Both the position numbers and the translations under genes were made by a program. This document shows, piece by piece, positions 1-9,187 of a stretch of 55,342 bases of DNA. A model generated the notes under the pieces. That model made no database searches. It saw nothing but the letters and a program-made list of their open reading frames with translations, and was not told the DNA's origin. Source of the DNA: Oscillospiraceae bacterium (lineage in GTDB: Bacteria > Bacillota > Clostridia > Oscillospirales > Ruminococcaceae); the NCBI GenBank assembly GCA_028694405.1, contig JAQUTM010000001.1, positions 1-55,342 on the forward strand. The letters run 5' to 3'. Position 1 is the stretch's first letter, and each line of letters starts with the position of its first letter.

Positions 1-29
1 TTATGCAGTCTGCGGTTTTGTGCTATACT
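1..29 (+). promoter_or_regulatory. Probable sigma-A promoter of aroC
   Basis: TTATGC at 1-6 and TATACT at 24-29 are separated by 17 bases. TGC directly before the -10 gives an extended -10 element. The aroC start follows about 35 bases later, with AGAGGTG as ribosome binding site. The -35 is a weak match and sits at the window edge, so upstream elements cannot be judged. Confidence 0.5.
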
Positions 30-63
30 AAAAAGACAAAATTACATACCGCAGAGGTGCAAT

Positions 64-1134
64 ATGAGTAATACCTGGGGAAGAAAAGTTAAAATAACCA
101 TTTTTGGAGAGAGCCACGGTGTGGGCATCGGTGCTGTAATAGACGGTTTACCTGTAGGTGAAGCCATTGATTTACAACAGGTGCAGCTTCAGCTTGCACG
201 CCGCGCACCGGGTAACAGTGCGCTGGCAACCCCCCGCAAAGAGGCAGACGCGTTAGAGGTACTAAGCGGCCTGTTTGAAGGGCACACCACAGGCGCACCC
301 ATTTGCGGCGTTATTCGCAATACAAATACCCGCAGCAAAGATTACACTCCTCAGCTGCCGCGTCCCGGCCATGCCGATTTAGCGGCTTACCTAAAATACA
401 ACGGCTTTAGCGATTATCGCGGCGGCGGGCACTTTTCGGGGCGCATTACGGCAGGCTTGGTGGCAGGCGGGGCTATGGCAATGCAAATACTGGCACGCCG
501 CGGCATAGCTATAGGCGCTCACATTGCCCAAATAGAAAATATAAAAGACGATACTTTTAACCAAATTACCTCCTCTTTGCTGCAAGGTCTTACGGAAAGT
601 GATTTTCCCCTGTTAAACCCACAGGTGCAGTCTGCCATGACGCGGGCTGTGTTACAGGCAAAGCAGCAACAGGACAGCGTGGGCGGTATAATTGAATGTG
701 CCGTGTGCGGTGTACCCGCGGGCTTGGGTGCGCCTTTTTTTGAAAGCCTGGAAAGCCGCATGGCAAGTAAGATGTTTAGCGTACCTGCCGTAAAGGGGGT
801 AGAATTCGGCGCGGGCTTTGGCATGGCGTCAATGCGTGGCAGCACAGCCAATGATGACATCATTTTGCAAAACGGTAAATTTGCCACAGCTACCAACAAT
901 AACGGCGGCATAAACGGCGGCATTACCAACGGTATGCCCATTGTGGTGCGCGCAGCGGTAAAGCCAACGCCCAGCATTTCACAGCCGCAGACGACGGTAG
1001 ATTTGACAACCCGTACCGAGACCGCTTTAACGGTAACAGGCCGACATGACCCCTGCATTATTCCACGCGCGGTTTGTGTAATAGAGGCTGCGGTGGCGCT
1101 TTGTATTTTAGATGCTATGGAGACAGACTTGTAA
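64..1134 (+). CDS. aroC: Chorismate synthase
   Basis: Converts 5-enolpyruvylshikimate-3-phosphate to chorismate, the last shared step of aromatic amino acid synthesis; the family uses reduced FMN in the cytosol. The 356 residues match the usual length of about 360. Visible family signatures are GESHG (residues 15-19) followed by the DGLP loop, the RRAPG...TPRKEAD segment, RGGGHFSGR near residue 120 and the GFGMASMRGST...NDD segment. ATG start with an AGAGGTG ribosome binding site. tyrA lies two genes downstream on the same strand, so this is an aromatic amino acid group. Nothing appears truncated. Confidence 0.97.
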   Translation: MSNTWGRKVKITIFGESHGVGIGAVIDGLPVGEAIDLQQVQLQLARRAPGNSALATPRKEADALEVLSGLFEGHTTGAPICGVIRNTNTRSKDYTPQLPRPGHADLAAYLKYNGFSDYRGGGHFSGRITAGLVAGGAMAMQILARRGIAIGAHIAQIENIKDDTFNQITSSLLQGLTESDFPLLNPQVQSAMTRAVLQAKQQQDSVGGIIECAVCGVPAGLGAPFFESLESRMASKMFSVPAVKGVEFGAGFGMASMRGSTANDDIILQNGKFATATNNNGGINGGITNGMPIVVRAAVKPTPSISQPQTTVDLTTRTETALTVTGRHDPCIIPRAVCVIEAAVALCILDAMETDL

Positions 1135-1193
1135 AAAAATAAAAGCGTAAGACGTTAAAAATGCTTGCTTTACGTTAAAAAAAGTCGGTAGCT

Positions 1194-2099
1194 ATGTATA
1201 AATTTGAAAGCAAGTATTGCAAGAAAGAACAGGTTTTCGGTATGAAAAATATTACAAAAGACAGCGTTAAAAAGTTTGTATTGCTGAATTTCGGCTTGTT
1301 TCTCACGGCTGTAGGCATTTGCTTATTTAAAACCCCAAACCATTTTGCCATTGGCGGCACAAGCGGTTTGGCGATTATTTTGGCAAACCTGTTTCCCCGT
1401 TTAAATGTGGGCAGTGCCATGTTTGCCATCAATATGGTACTGGTAGTTTTGGGGTTTATTTTTATAGGCAAGCAGTTTGCGGGCGCCACAGTTTTTGCAA
1501 GCTTTGCACTGTCCTTTTATGTCAGTGTAATTGAATATGTAATGCCTATGGCTTCGCCTTTTACAAACGATACACTTTTAGAGTTGATTTACGCGATTTT
1601 ACTACCCGGCATAGGCAGCGCCATTGTGTTCAACATCGGTGCCTCTACAGGTGGCACCGATATCATTGCCATGATATTGAAAAAGTATATTAAAATGGAA
1701 ATAGGAAAGGCGCTGCTTATTTCAGACTTTTTAATTACCGTTTGGGCAGGTGCTATTTTTGGTATTCGTACCGGTTTGTATTGTGTGCTTGGGCTGTTTG
1801 TAAAAGCTTACTTAGTAGACATTGCCATCGAAAGCTTTAACACGCGTAAATATCTCACGATTATTTCCGGTCATGCAGAAGAGATTAAAGACTACATTTT
1901 AAAAACCTTGCACCGCGGTGCCAATATCAGTACAGCGTATGGCGCCTATACCGGAGAGGAACGCCAAGTTATTACCACCGTGCTTACAGGCCGCCAAGCG
2001 GTAGAGCTGCGCAATTTTATACGCAAGATTGACCCCGCCGCCTTTCTCACAATCGTAAATTCCAGCGAGACCATCGGCAAGGGCTTTCGGCAGATATAG
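1194..2099 (+). CDS. YitT family membrane protein (DUF161 plus DUF2179)
   Basis: A 301-residue protein with about five hydrophobic membrane segments in its first 200 residues and a soluble C-terminal domain of about 85 residues (HAEEIKDYIL...RQAVELRNFI), the DUF2179 arrangement of the YitT family. The substrate of this family is not established. The translation may really begin at the ATG at 1242 (MKNITKD...), because family members usually start about 10-15 residues before the first membrane segment; neither ATG has a strong ribosome binding site. It sits between aroC and tyrA with 14 bases before tyrA, so it is probably co-transcribed with them, but nothing shows a link to aromatic metabolism. 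Confidence 0.85.
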   Translation: MYKFESKYCKKEQVFGMKNITKDSVKKFVLLNFGLFLTAVGICLFKTPNHFAIGGTSGLAIILANLFPRLNVGSAMFAINMVLVVLGFIFIGKQFAGATVFASFALSFYVSVIEYVMPMASPFTNDTLLELIYAILLPGIGSAIVFNIGASTGGTDIIAMILKKYIKMEIGKALLISDFLITVWAGAIFGIRTGLYCVLGLFVKAYLVDIAIESFNTRKYLTIISGHAEEIKDYILKTLHRGANISTAYGAYTGEERQVITTVLTGRQAVELRNFIRKIDPAAFLTIVNSSETIGKGFRQI

Positions 2100-2113
2100 G
2101 AGGTTAAAGATAT

Positions 2114-2977
2114 ATGATATTAGATAACAAACCCACTATTTGCATTATTGGCATCGGTTTGATAGGCGGCAGTATGGCGTTGGCTTTGCGCGGCTTTCAT
2201 GACTGTACCATTATCGGGGTAGATACAAACCGTCAGTCGGTAGGAGCGGCTTTAAAGGCAGGTGCTATCGACAAAGCCTACGATACGCCTGCAGAGGCAA
2301 TTCCGCAGGCAGATTTGGTTATTTTGTGTGTGTACCCGCATCATATTCACGACATTGTAACCCAAAACGCGCATTTGTTTAAATCGGGCGCCATTGTTTG
2401 TGATGTATGTGGTACAAAAGAGCATTTGTACGGTGGTATGCACCAGTACATTCCTGATGATATTGACTATATCGGTGTGCACCCTATGGCAGGCAAAGAG
2501 GTGGACGGCTTTTTAAATGCGGAGGGAACGCTGTTTCAAAACACGGGCTTTATCATCATTCCGCTTGAAAAAACCAAGCAAACCAGTATTGATGCCATGC
2601 AGGAGATAGCAGGATATATCGGTGCCACCCGTACCGCTGTTTCTACGCCTCATCAGCATGACGCAATTATTGCCTACACCAGTGACCTAATGCATATTTC
2701 CGCCACCGCGCTGTGCGTAAATTATCACCGCGATATGAACAACGTTTACACCGCGGGCGCTTATCGAGACTGTACGCGTATAGCCAATATTAACCCGGAT
2801 TTGTGGACAGAGCTGTTTATGGCAAATCGTACGGCGTTAATTCCCACTTTGCAGCAGTATATTGATACGCTGCAGGCTATGCAGCAAAGTTTGCAGACAG
2901 AAGACAGAGAGCAGATGCAAGCGCTATTAAAAACTGCTGCCCAAAACAAAAAAACCATGTCTAAAATGACCGTTTAA
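2114..2977 (+). CDS. tyrA: Prephenate dehydrogenase
   Basis: Oxidatively decarboxylates prephenate to 4-hydroxyphenylpyruvate, committing chorismate to tyrosine. The protein has 287 residues. The Rossmann motif GIGLIGGS begins near residue 13 and is followed by an acidic strand end (VDTN). HPMAGKE near residue 122 and the helical C-terminal dimerisation region (SDLMHISATAL) match the family. There is no chorismate mutase domain at the N terminus and no ACT domain at the C terminus, so it is the stand-alone form. It follows the YitT gene closely; a terminator lies about 30 bases after its stop. Confidence 0.93.
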   Translation: MILDNKPTICIIGIGLIGGSMALALRGFHDCTIIGVDTNRQSVGAALKAGAIDKAYDTPAEAIPQADLVILCVYPHHIHDIVTQNAHLFKSGAIVCDVCGTKEHLYGGMHQYIPDDIDYIGVHPMAGKEVDGFLNAEGTLFQNTGFIIIPLEKTKQTSIDAMQEIAGYIGATRTAVSTPHQHDAIIAYTSDLMHISATALCVNYHRDMNNVYTAGAYRDCTRIANINPDLWTELFMANRTALIPTLQQYIDTLQAMQQSLQTEDREQMQALLKTAAQNKKTMSKMTV

Positions 2978-3009
2978 AAATGTATAAAAATTCAATATAG
3001 TTTTCTGTT

Positions 3010-3060
3010 AGCACCTCTGCTTTGTTTTAAAAAAGATAAATAAGCAGGGGTGCTTTTTTA
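3010..3060 (+). terminator. Rho-independent terminator after tyrA
   Basis: AGCACCTCTGCTT at 3010 onward pairs with AAGCAGGGGTGCT, which ends at 3053, across an AT-rich loop with one mismatch, and a run of T follows. It separates the aro/tyr group from the arg group. Confidence 0.8.
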
Positions 3061-3136
3061 TATATTCAACAAAAGAGCAAAAGAATAGGGAAAAAATAAC
3101 ATATCCTTATGCAATTCGTAAAAAATGAAAAAGAAT

Positions 3137-3150
3137 AGAATAAATATTCA
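3137..3150. promoter_or_regulatory. Candidate ARG box (ArgR/AhrC operator) upstream of argG
   Basis: AGAATAAATATTCA matches 13 of 14 positions of the arginine repressor half-operator consensus TGAATWWWWATTCA and is palindromic at its core (GAATAAATATTC). It ends 7 bases before the argG -35 hexamer, where a bound repressor would overlap the polymerase site. A weaker TGAAT start recurs at 3159 but lacks the right half. No argR gene lies in this window. Confidence 0.55.
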
Positions 3151-3157
3151 AAAATAC

Positions 3158-3185
3158 TTGAATTTTATGTATAAAGTTGTATAAT
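3158..3185 (+). promoter_or_regulatory. Sigma-A promoter of the arg operon
   Basis: TTGAAT (3158-3163) and TATAAT (3180-3185) are spaced by 16 bases, about 75 bases before the argG start. The ARG-box-like palindrome lies immediately upstream. Confidence 0.7.
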
Positions 3186-3259
3186 GACATACAAGACAAA
3201 GGCACATTTTGCCTAACATTTTTTTACAAAACAAAATAAGCAAAGTGAGGATATATATT

Positions 3260-4483
3260 ATGAAAGAGATTAAAAAAGTAGTTTTGGCTTACTCGGGCGG
3301 GTTAGATACCTCCATTATCATTCCTTGGTTAAAAGAAAATTACAACAACTGTGAGGTTATTGCAGTAGCTGCCGATGTAGGCCAGCAGGCAGAGCTGGAC
3401 GGCTTAGAGGAAAAAGCTTTAAAAACAGGTGCCAGCAAGCTTTACATAGAGGATTTAAAAGATACCTTTGTAGACGATTATATTATCCCTACCATGCAGG
3501 CAGGTGCAGTGTATGAGGGCCAGTATTTGCTGGGTACCAGCTTTGCACGTCCGCTTATCGGTAAACGTCTTGTAGAAATTGCCAAGGCAGAGGGGGCCGA
3601 TGCCATTTGTCACGGCTGTACCGGTAAAGGCAACGACCAAGTTCGGTTTGAGCTTGCCATTAAGGCATTTGCACCCACAATGCCCATTATTGCACCTTGG
3701 AGAATATGGGACATCAAAAGCCGTGACGAAGAAATTGATTACGCAGAGGCACACAATATCCCGTTAAAAATTAACCGTGAAACAAACTACTCCAAAGACA
3801 AAAATCTGTGGCATTTAAGCCATGAGGGCTTAGATTTGGAAGACCCTGCAAATGAGCCCCAATACAACAAGCCCGGTTTTTTGGAGATGAGCGTAAGCCC
3901 CGAGCAAGCGCCCGATGTTCCCACCTATGTAACACTAAGCTTTGAAAAAGGCGTGCCTGTTGCACTGGACGGCAAAAAAATGAAAGCCATTGACATCATT
4001 TGGAAATTAAACGAAATTGGCGGCAAAAACGGCATTGGCCTTGCCGACATTGTAGAAAACCGTCTGGTTGGCATGAAGAGCCGCGGCGTATACGAAACAC
4101 CGGGTGGTACTATTTTGTATCATGCACATCAGGTTTTGGAAACGCTATGTCTTGATAAAGAAACCCAGCATTACAAACAAATGCTAGCTTTAAAGTTTGC
4201 CGACATTGTTTACAACGGACAGTGGTTTACACCTCTGCGTGAGGCATTAACCGCATTTGTAAACAGCACCCAGCAAACTGTTACAGGCGAGGTTAAGCTA
4301 AAACTTTACAAAGGCAACATCATCAATGCAGGTACCACATCTCCCTACACCCTGTATGACGAAGAGGTTGCAACCTTTAACGAGGACCACGTTTACGACC
4401 AAAAAGACAGCGCAGGCTTTATTAACCTGTTTGGCTTGCCCATTAAAGTAAAAGCAATGCTAGACGAAAAAAGAGGCAAATAA
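3260..4483 (+). CDS. argG: Argininosuccinate synthase
   Basis: Ligates citrulline and aspartate using ATP to give argininosuccinate. From the chosen start the protein has 407 residues, the normal length. The PP-loop motif AYSGGLDTS is at residues 10-18, and CHGCTGKGNDQVRFE and the WHLSHEGLDLEDP segment are typical. An upstream in-frame ATG at 3209 would add 17 residues; the ATG at 3260 is preferred because AGTGAGG precedes it and the family begins at MKEIKKVVLAYSGG. First gene of the arginine group, behind a promoter and candidate ARG box; argH follows after about 90 bases. Confidence 0.97.
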   Translation: MKEIKKVVLAYSGGLDTSIIIPWLKENYNNCEVIAVAADVGQQAELDGLEEKALKTGASKLYIEDLKDTFVDDYIIPTMQAGAVYEGQYLLGTSFARPLIGKRLVEIAKAEGADAICHGCTGKGNDQVRFELAIKAFAPTMPIIAPWRIWDIKSRDEEIDYAEAHNIPLKINRETNYSKDKNLWHLSHEGLDLEDPANEPQYNKPGFLEMSVSPEQAPDVPTYVTLSFEKGVPVALDGKKMKAIDIIWKLNEIGGKNGIGLADIVENRLVGMKSRGVYETPGGTILYHAHQVLETLCLDKETQHYKQMLALKFADIVYNGQWFTPLREALTAFVNSTQQTVTGEVKLKLYKGNIINAGTTSPYTLYDEEVATFNEDHVYDQKDSAGFINLFGLPIKVKAMLDEKRGK

Positions 4484-4574
4484 ACAAAGCATAACAGAGG
4501 GTTGCCTTAAAGCGTATAAAAGCTTTAAAGCAGCCCGCTGCTTATATAAACCAACATTTTACGGAGGAACCGCT

Positions 4575-5954
4575 ATGGCACTTTGGGCAGGACGCTTTAC
4601 AAAAGAAATTGACAGTCGTACCAACGATTTTAACTCGTCTATTCGCTTTGACGCGCGTATGTATAAGGAAGATATTACAGGCAGCATTGCCCATGCAACC
4701 ATGCTGGCACAGCAGGGGATTATCGGTGCAGATGACGTAAAGCAAATTGTAACCGAGCTGCCTAAAATTATGCAGGAGATAGAGGACGGCACTTTGCCGT
4801 TTGACCCAAATGCGGAAGACATTCATATGTTTGTAGAGGCCGAGCTGACAAAACGGATTGGAGACGCAGGCAAGCGCTTGCATACGGCACGCAGTCGTAA
4901 TGACCAAGTTGCACTGGATATTCGTATGTACCTTAAAAAAGAATGTGCAGAAATAATCGGCATGTTAAAAGAAATGACAGCCGTGTTTTGCCAACAGGCG
5001 CAAGAGCACTTAGAAACCGTTATGCCGGGCTACACCCATTTGCAGCGTGCCCAGCCCATTACCTTTGCCCACCATTTAATGGCATATGCAAATATGTTTT
5101 TGCGTGACATTGAGCGTATGGAGCAAGCCGCTGTGCGTATGAATGTACTGCCGCTGGGCAGCGGAGCTTTAGCAGGCACCACCTATCCCATAGACCGCAC
5201 CAAAGTGGCGGATTTACTGGGCTTTGACAGTATTACCCAAAACAGTCTGGACGGTGTGAGTGACCGCGATTTTTGCATAGACGTTGCCGCCGCCGTCTCC
5301 ACCATTATGATGCATCTTTCCCGCTTTAGCGAGGAGGTAATTTTATGGTGCAGCTGGGAGTTTAAATTTGTAGAGCTGGACGATGCGTTTGCAACGGGCA
5401 GCAGCATTATGCCCCAAAAGAAAAACCCCGATATTACCGAGCTTGTGCGCGGTAAAACAGGCCGTGTATATGGCGATTTAATGACGCTGCTAACCATGAT
5501 GAAAGGCTTGCCGCTTGCCTACAACAAAGATATGCAAGAGGACAAAGAGGCTGTTTTTGACGCAGTAGATACCGTTAAGCTTTGCATAAAAACGGTTATT
5601 CCCATGGTGCAAACCATGCGCGTTATAAACGAAAATATGCGTGCAGCGGCGGCAAAAGGCTTTATCAACGCCACCGACTGTGCAGATTATCTGGTAAAAA
5701 AAGGCTTGCCTTTCCGCGACGCGTACAAAATTACAGGCACACTGGTTGCCTATTGTATAGAGTGCAGCCTCACCCTAGAAACAGTACCCTTAGAGGTATA
5801 TCAGCAGGCATGCAGCAGCTTTGAAAAAGATGTATACGAGGCTATCAGCTTAGAAACCTGTGTAAAAGAGCGTAAGGTGGCAGGCGGCCCTGCCCCGCAG
5901 GCAGTACAGCAGCAAATTGATTATGTAATGCAAAAGCTGCAGGAGAACACTTAA
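4575..5954 (+). CDS. argH: Argininosuccinate lyase
   Basis: Cleaves argininosuccinate to arginine and fumarate, the last step of the pathway. 459 residues, normal for the fumarase/aspartase superfamily. TARSRNDQVALD is near residue 104 and the superfamily signature GSSIMPQKKNPD, which carries the flexible catalytic serine loop, is near residue 277. ACGGAGGAA precedes the ATG. The argG-argH spacer holds a small hairpin (AAGCAGC/GCTGCTT around 4525-4540) without a T run, so it is not a terminator and both genes are probably on one transcript. Confidence 0.97.
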   Translation: MALWAGRFTKEIDSRTNDFNSSIRFDARMYKEDITGSIAHATMLAQQGIIGADDVKQIVTELPKIMQEIEDGTLPFDPNAEDIHMFVEAELTKRIGDAGKRLHTARSRNDQVALDIRMYLKKECAEIIGMLKEMTAVFCQQAQEHLETVMPGYTHLQRAQPITFAHHLMAYANMFLRDIERMEQAAVRMNVLPLGSGALAGTTYPIDRTKVADLLGFDSITQNSLDGVSDRDFCIDVAAAVSTIMMHLSRFSEEVILWCSWEFKFVELDDAFATGSSIMPQKKNPDITELVRGKTGRVYGDLMTLLTMMKGLPLAYNKDMQEDKEAVFDAVDTVKLCIKTVIPMVQTMRVINENMRAAAAKGFINATDCADYLVKKGLPFRDAYKITGTLVAYCIECSLTLETVPLEVYQQACSSFEKDVYEAISLETCVKERKVAGGPAPQAVQQQIDYVMQKLQENT

Positions 5955-6042
5955 TTAAAAGGCAAATAAATACAGGTTTGCCGCAGATAGGCGGCAGCTG
6001 TAAAAGGCAAAAAAGAAAGTATAGAAAAGCAGAGGGATAGCT

Positions 6043-6987
6043 ATGGCCTATAAAGTTTTTATAGACGGCAGCGCGGGTACTACAGGCTTGCGCATTTATC
6101 AGCGTCTTGGCGCGCGTGAGGATATAGAACTGCTAAGTATAAATGAAAATCAGCGAAAAGATATAAAAGAGCGCACAGAAAAAATTAACAGCGCAGATGT
6201 TGCCTTTTTGTGCTTACCGGACGCGGCGGCAAAAGAAATTGTAACAGGTATAAACTCCGCCGTAAAAGTGCTGGATACCTCTACTGCACACCGCACAGCC
6301 CAAGGCTGGGTGTATGGCTTGCCAGAGCTTTATAGCGGCGCACAGCGCCAAAAAATAAAAGCCGCAAACCGTGTTGCGGTGCCGGGCTGTCATGCCACCG
6401 GCTTTATTGCACTGGCAGCACCACTGGTAGCGCTTGGTATTGCGCCTGCGGATTATCCGTTTACCGCACACTCTGTCACAGGGTACAGCGGCGGCGGCAA
6501 AAGCATGATAGCAGACTATGAGCAGCATACGGACGCAATTCATGCAAGCCCCCGGCAATATGCGCTGGGGCAAACACATAAACATCTGCCCGAAATGCAA
6601 AAAATCAGCAATTTAAGCTACGCACCTGTGTTTAATCCCATTGTAAGCAATTTTTACAGCGGTATGGTGGTAACGGTGCCGCTGTATATGCGGCTGCTAG
6701 CTCAAACAGACAGCACCCCCCAAAGCGTTGCGGCACAGCTTGCGCAATATTATGCAAATCAGCCTATGATAACCGTACATATGGGTACACAAATGCCGGA
6801 AAGCGGCTTTTTGGAGACAAATACCTTGGCCGGCAGTGACAAGCTTGAAATATTTGTTTTTGGCACCAAAGAGCAAATTGTACTGGCAAGCCGATTTGAC
6901 AATTTGGGAAAAGGTAGCAGCGGCGCAGCTTTACAGTGCATGAATCTCATGTTGGGCTTGCCCGAAACCACAGGTCTTTGTGTGTAA
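6043..6987 (+). CDS. argC: N-acetyl-gamma-glutamyl-phosphate reductase, short (type 2) form
   Basis: Reduces N-acetylglutamyl phosphate to the semialdehyde with NADPH. The protein has 314 residues, shorter than the roughly 345-residue ArgC usual in Bacillus and many clostridia. It begins FIDGSAGTTGLRI and has the catalytic cysteine in VPGCHATG (Cys116), the pattern of the shorter ArgC family known from proteobacteria and scattered other groups. GAGGGATAGC precedes the ATG. It begins the argC-J-B-D-F run. Confidence 0.92.
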   Translation: MAYKVFIDGSAGTTGLRIYQRLGAREDIELLSINENQRKDIKERTEKINSADVAFLCLPDAAAKEIVTGINSAVKVLDTSTAHRTAQGWVYGLPELYSGAQRQKIKAANRVAVPGCHATGFIALAAPLVALGIAPADYPFTAHSVTGYSGGGKSMIADYEQHTDAIHASPRQYALGQTHKHLPEMQKISNLSYAPVFNPIVSNFYSGMVVTVPLYMRLLAQTDSTPQSVAAQLAQYYANQPMITVHMGTQMPESGFLETNTLAGSDKLEIFVFGTKEQIVLASRFDNLGKGSSGAALQCMNLMLGLPETTGLCV

Positions 6988-7040
6988 CTGGGCAATACGG
7001 TACAAAGATAAACAATTTTACATAGAGCGGGAGAGGGAAA

Positions 7041-8261
7041 ATGAACTTAACACAAATTACAGGCGGCGTATGTGCGCCGATAGGCTTTCGGGCAGGCGGT
7101 GTACATTGCGGTATCCGTAAAAATAAATCCAAATTAGATTTGGCTATGATAGCCAGCGAGGTAAAATGCACCGTGGGCTGTGTATATACCCAAAACAAGG
7201 TAAAGGGAGCCCCCATCGCCGTTACAAAGGCAAACGTAAAAGATGGGTTTGCACAGGCTGTAATTTGTAACAGCGGCAACGCCAATACCTGTAATGCAAA
7301 CGGTATGGAAATTGCACAGCAAACCTGTAAGCTTGCGGCAGAAGCTTTGGGCGTACAGCCTACAGACATTGTAGTGGCAAGTACAGGTGTTATAGGTCAG
7401 CCTATGACAATTACGCCTTTTGAAAACGGCATGGCACCGCTGATTGCAGCATTAAACAAAAACGGCAGCAGTGACGCCTGCGAAGGCATTATGACGACGG
7501 ATACCTGTAAAAAGGAGTATGCCTATGCCTTTGATATAGGCGGTAAAGCTTGCCATATCGGCGCCATAGCAAAAGGCAGCGGCATGATACACCCCAACAT
7601 GGCTACCATGCTTGCCTTTGTAACAACAGATGTTGCCATCAGCAGCGAAATGCTGCAAAAGGCGGTAAGCAGCGTGGCGGCAGATACCTTTAATATGGTA
7701 AGCGTAGACGGAGATACCTCTACCAATGATATGCTTACCGTACTTGCCAACGGCATGGCGCAAAACCCGCAAATTGTGGCGGCAAACGCAGATTTTATGG
7801 ATTTTTGCACAGCGCTTGACACCGTGTGCCGCAGCATAAGCCGCGCTATGGCAAAGGACGGCGAGGGTGCCACCAAGCTGTTAGGAGTAAACGTAACCGG
7901 TGCGCCAACTATCCAAGTGGCAAAAAAGGTTGCCAAAAGCGTGGCTTGCAGCAGCCTGCTAAAAGCCGCCATGTTTGGCGCAGACGCCAACTGGGGACGC
8001 GTTTTGTGCGCCATTGGCTACACCGATGCAGAGTTTGATATCAGTAAGGTAGATGTAGCGTTTAAAAGCAAAGCGGGTACAGTAGCTGTTTGCAAAAACG
8101 GAGCAGGCATTGATTTTAGCGAGGAAACAGCAAAAACAGTGCTGCTTGCAGACGAGATTGAGATTAACATTGCCATGAACGACGGCACGGCAGTTGCCAC
8201 GGCGTGGGGATGTGACTTAACGTATGACTATGTAAAAATTAACGGAGACTACCGCACTTAA
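7041..8261 (+). CDS. argJ: Bifunctional ornithine acetyltransferase / N-acetylglutamate synthase
   Basis: Transfers the acetyl group from N-acetylornithine to glutamate, making the pathway cyclic; some family members also make acetylglutamate from acetyl-CoA. 406 residues. The self-cleavage site KGSGMIHPNMATML is present, with Thr189 expected to become the N terminus of the beta chain. The C terminus NGDYRT is typical. Because ArgJ is here and no argE or argA is visible, the acetyl group is probably recycled. Strong ribosome binding site GGGAGAGGG. Confidence 0.96.
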   Translation: MNLTQITGGVCAPIGFRAGGVHCGIRKNKSKLDLAMIASEVKCTVGCVYTQNKVKGAPIAVTKANVKDGFAQAVICNSGNANTCNANGMEIAQQTCKLAAEALGVQPTDIVVASTGVIGQPMTITPFENGMAPLIAALNKNGSSDACEGIMTTDTCKKEYAYAFDIGGKACHIGAIAKGSGMIHPNMATMLAFVTTDVAISSEMLQKAVSSVAADTFNMVSVDGDTSTNDMLTVLANGMAQNPQIVAANADFMDFCTALDTVCRSISRAMAKDGEGATKLLGVNVTGAPTIQVAKKVAKSVACSSLLKAAMFGADANWGRVLCAIGYTDAEFDISKVDVAFKSKAGTVAVCKNGAGIDFSEETAKTVLLADEIEINIAMNDGTAVATAWGCDLTYDYVKINGDYRT

Positions 8262-8299
8262 ATTTTAAGTTAAACCTGTTTTAGTAAGGAGCACAACAC

Positions 8300-9160
8300 A
8301 TGGATAACATTTCTTTCATGGACAGAGCCGCGGTTTTGGCGCAGGCCTTGCCTTATATTCAAAAGTATTCCGGCAAAATTGTAGTAATTAAATACGGTGG
8401 CAACGCCATGATAGACGATGACCTGAAACAAGCTGTAATGAGTGATTTGGTGCTGTTACAGCTGGTTGGAATTCACGTTGTTTTGGTGCATGGCGGCGGT
8501 CCCGAAATCAGCGCAATGCTGAAAAAAATAGGCAAAGAGAGCAAGTTTATAAACGGCCTGCGTTACACCGATAAAGAGACAGCAGATATTGTACAAATGG
8601 TATTGGGGGGCAAGGTTAATAAAGATTTAGTTGCCTTGGTAGAGCGTCACCACGGCAAGGCACTGGGCCTTTGCGGCATTGATGGGGGTTTGCTAAAAGC
8701 CAAAAAGCTGGAGTCTGAGGTGGATTTAGGCTATGTGGGTGATATTACACAGGTAAACGCAAAGCCTGTTTTAGATGCACTGGCAGGGGGTTACATTCCG
8801 GTAATTGCCACGGTGGCAAGCGATGCTGCGGGCAATGTATACAACATCAATGCCGATACTGCCGCAGCACGCATAGCGGCAGAGCTGCACGCTGAAAACT
8901 TGATTTTGATGACGGATATACGCGGTTTGCTGGCAGATAAAGACAGAGAAGAAACGCTGATACCTCATGTATGCGTAAGCGATGTGCCCGCATTAAAACG
9001 TGAGGGCACGATAAGCGGCGGTATGATACCTAAAATAGACTGCTGTGTAGAAACCGTGCGCCGTGGTGTAAAAAAAGCAGTTATTATCGACGGCCGCGTA
9101 CCGCACTCTATTTTAATTGAAATTTTAACCGACGAGGGTATCGGTACCATGTTTACCTAG
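8300..9160 (+). CDS. argB: Acetylglutamate kinase
   Basis: Phosphorylates N-acetylglutamate. 286 residues of the amino acid kinase fold: KYGGNAM near residue 32, VHGGGPEI near residue 67, NINADTAAA near residue 185 and EGTISGGMIPK near the C terminus. The N-terminal stretch before the first strand (MDNISFMDRAAVLAQAL) corresponds to the mobile helix that links dimers into the arginine-inhibited hexamer in cyclic-pathway kinases, so feedback inhibition by arginine is likely but inferred. AAGGAG ribosome binding site. Confidence 0.96.
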   Translation: MDNISFMDRAAVLAQALPYIQKYSGKIVVIKYGGNAMIDDDLKQAVMSDLVLLQLVGIHVVLVHGGGPEISAMLKKIGKESKFINGLRYTDKETADIVQMVLGGKVNKDLVALVERHHGKALGLCGIDGGLLKAKKLESEVDLGYVGDITQVNAKPVLDALAGGYIPVIATVASDAAGNVYNINADTAAARIAAELHAENLILMTDIRGLLADKDREETLIPHVCVSDVPALKREGTISGGMIPKIDCCVETVRRGVKKAVIIDGRVPHSILIEILTDEGIGTMFT

Positions 9161-9187
9161 CAGATAGGCGGGGGAGAGAAGGCTATT

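Noticed and set aside
519..1058. 179-codon open frame antisense to aroC
   Set aside because: Reverse shadow of a conserved gene, with no independent evidence.
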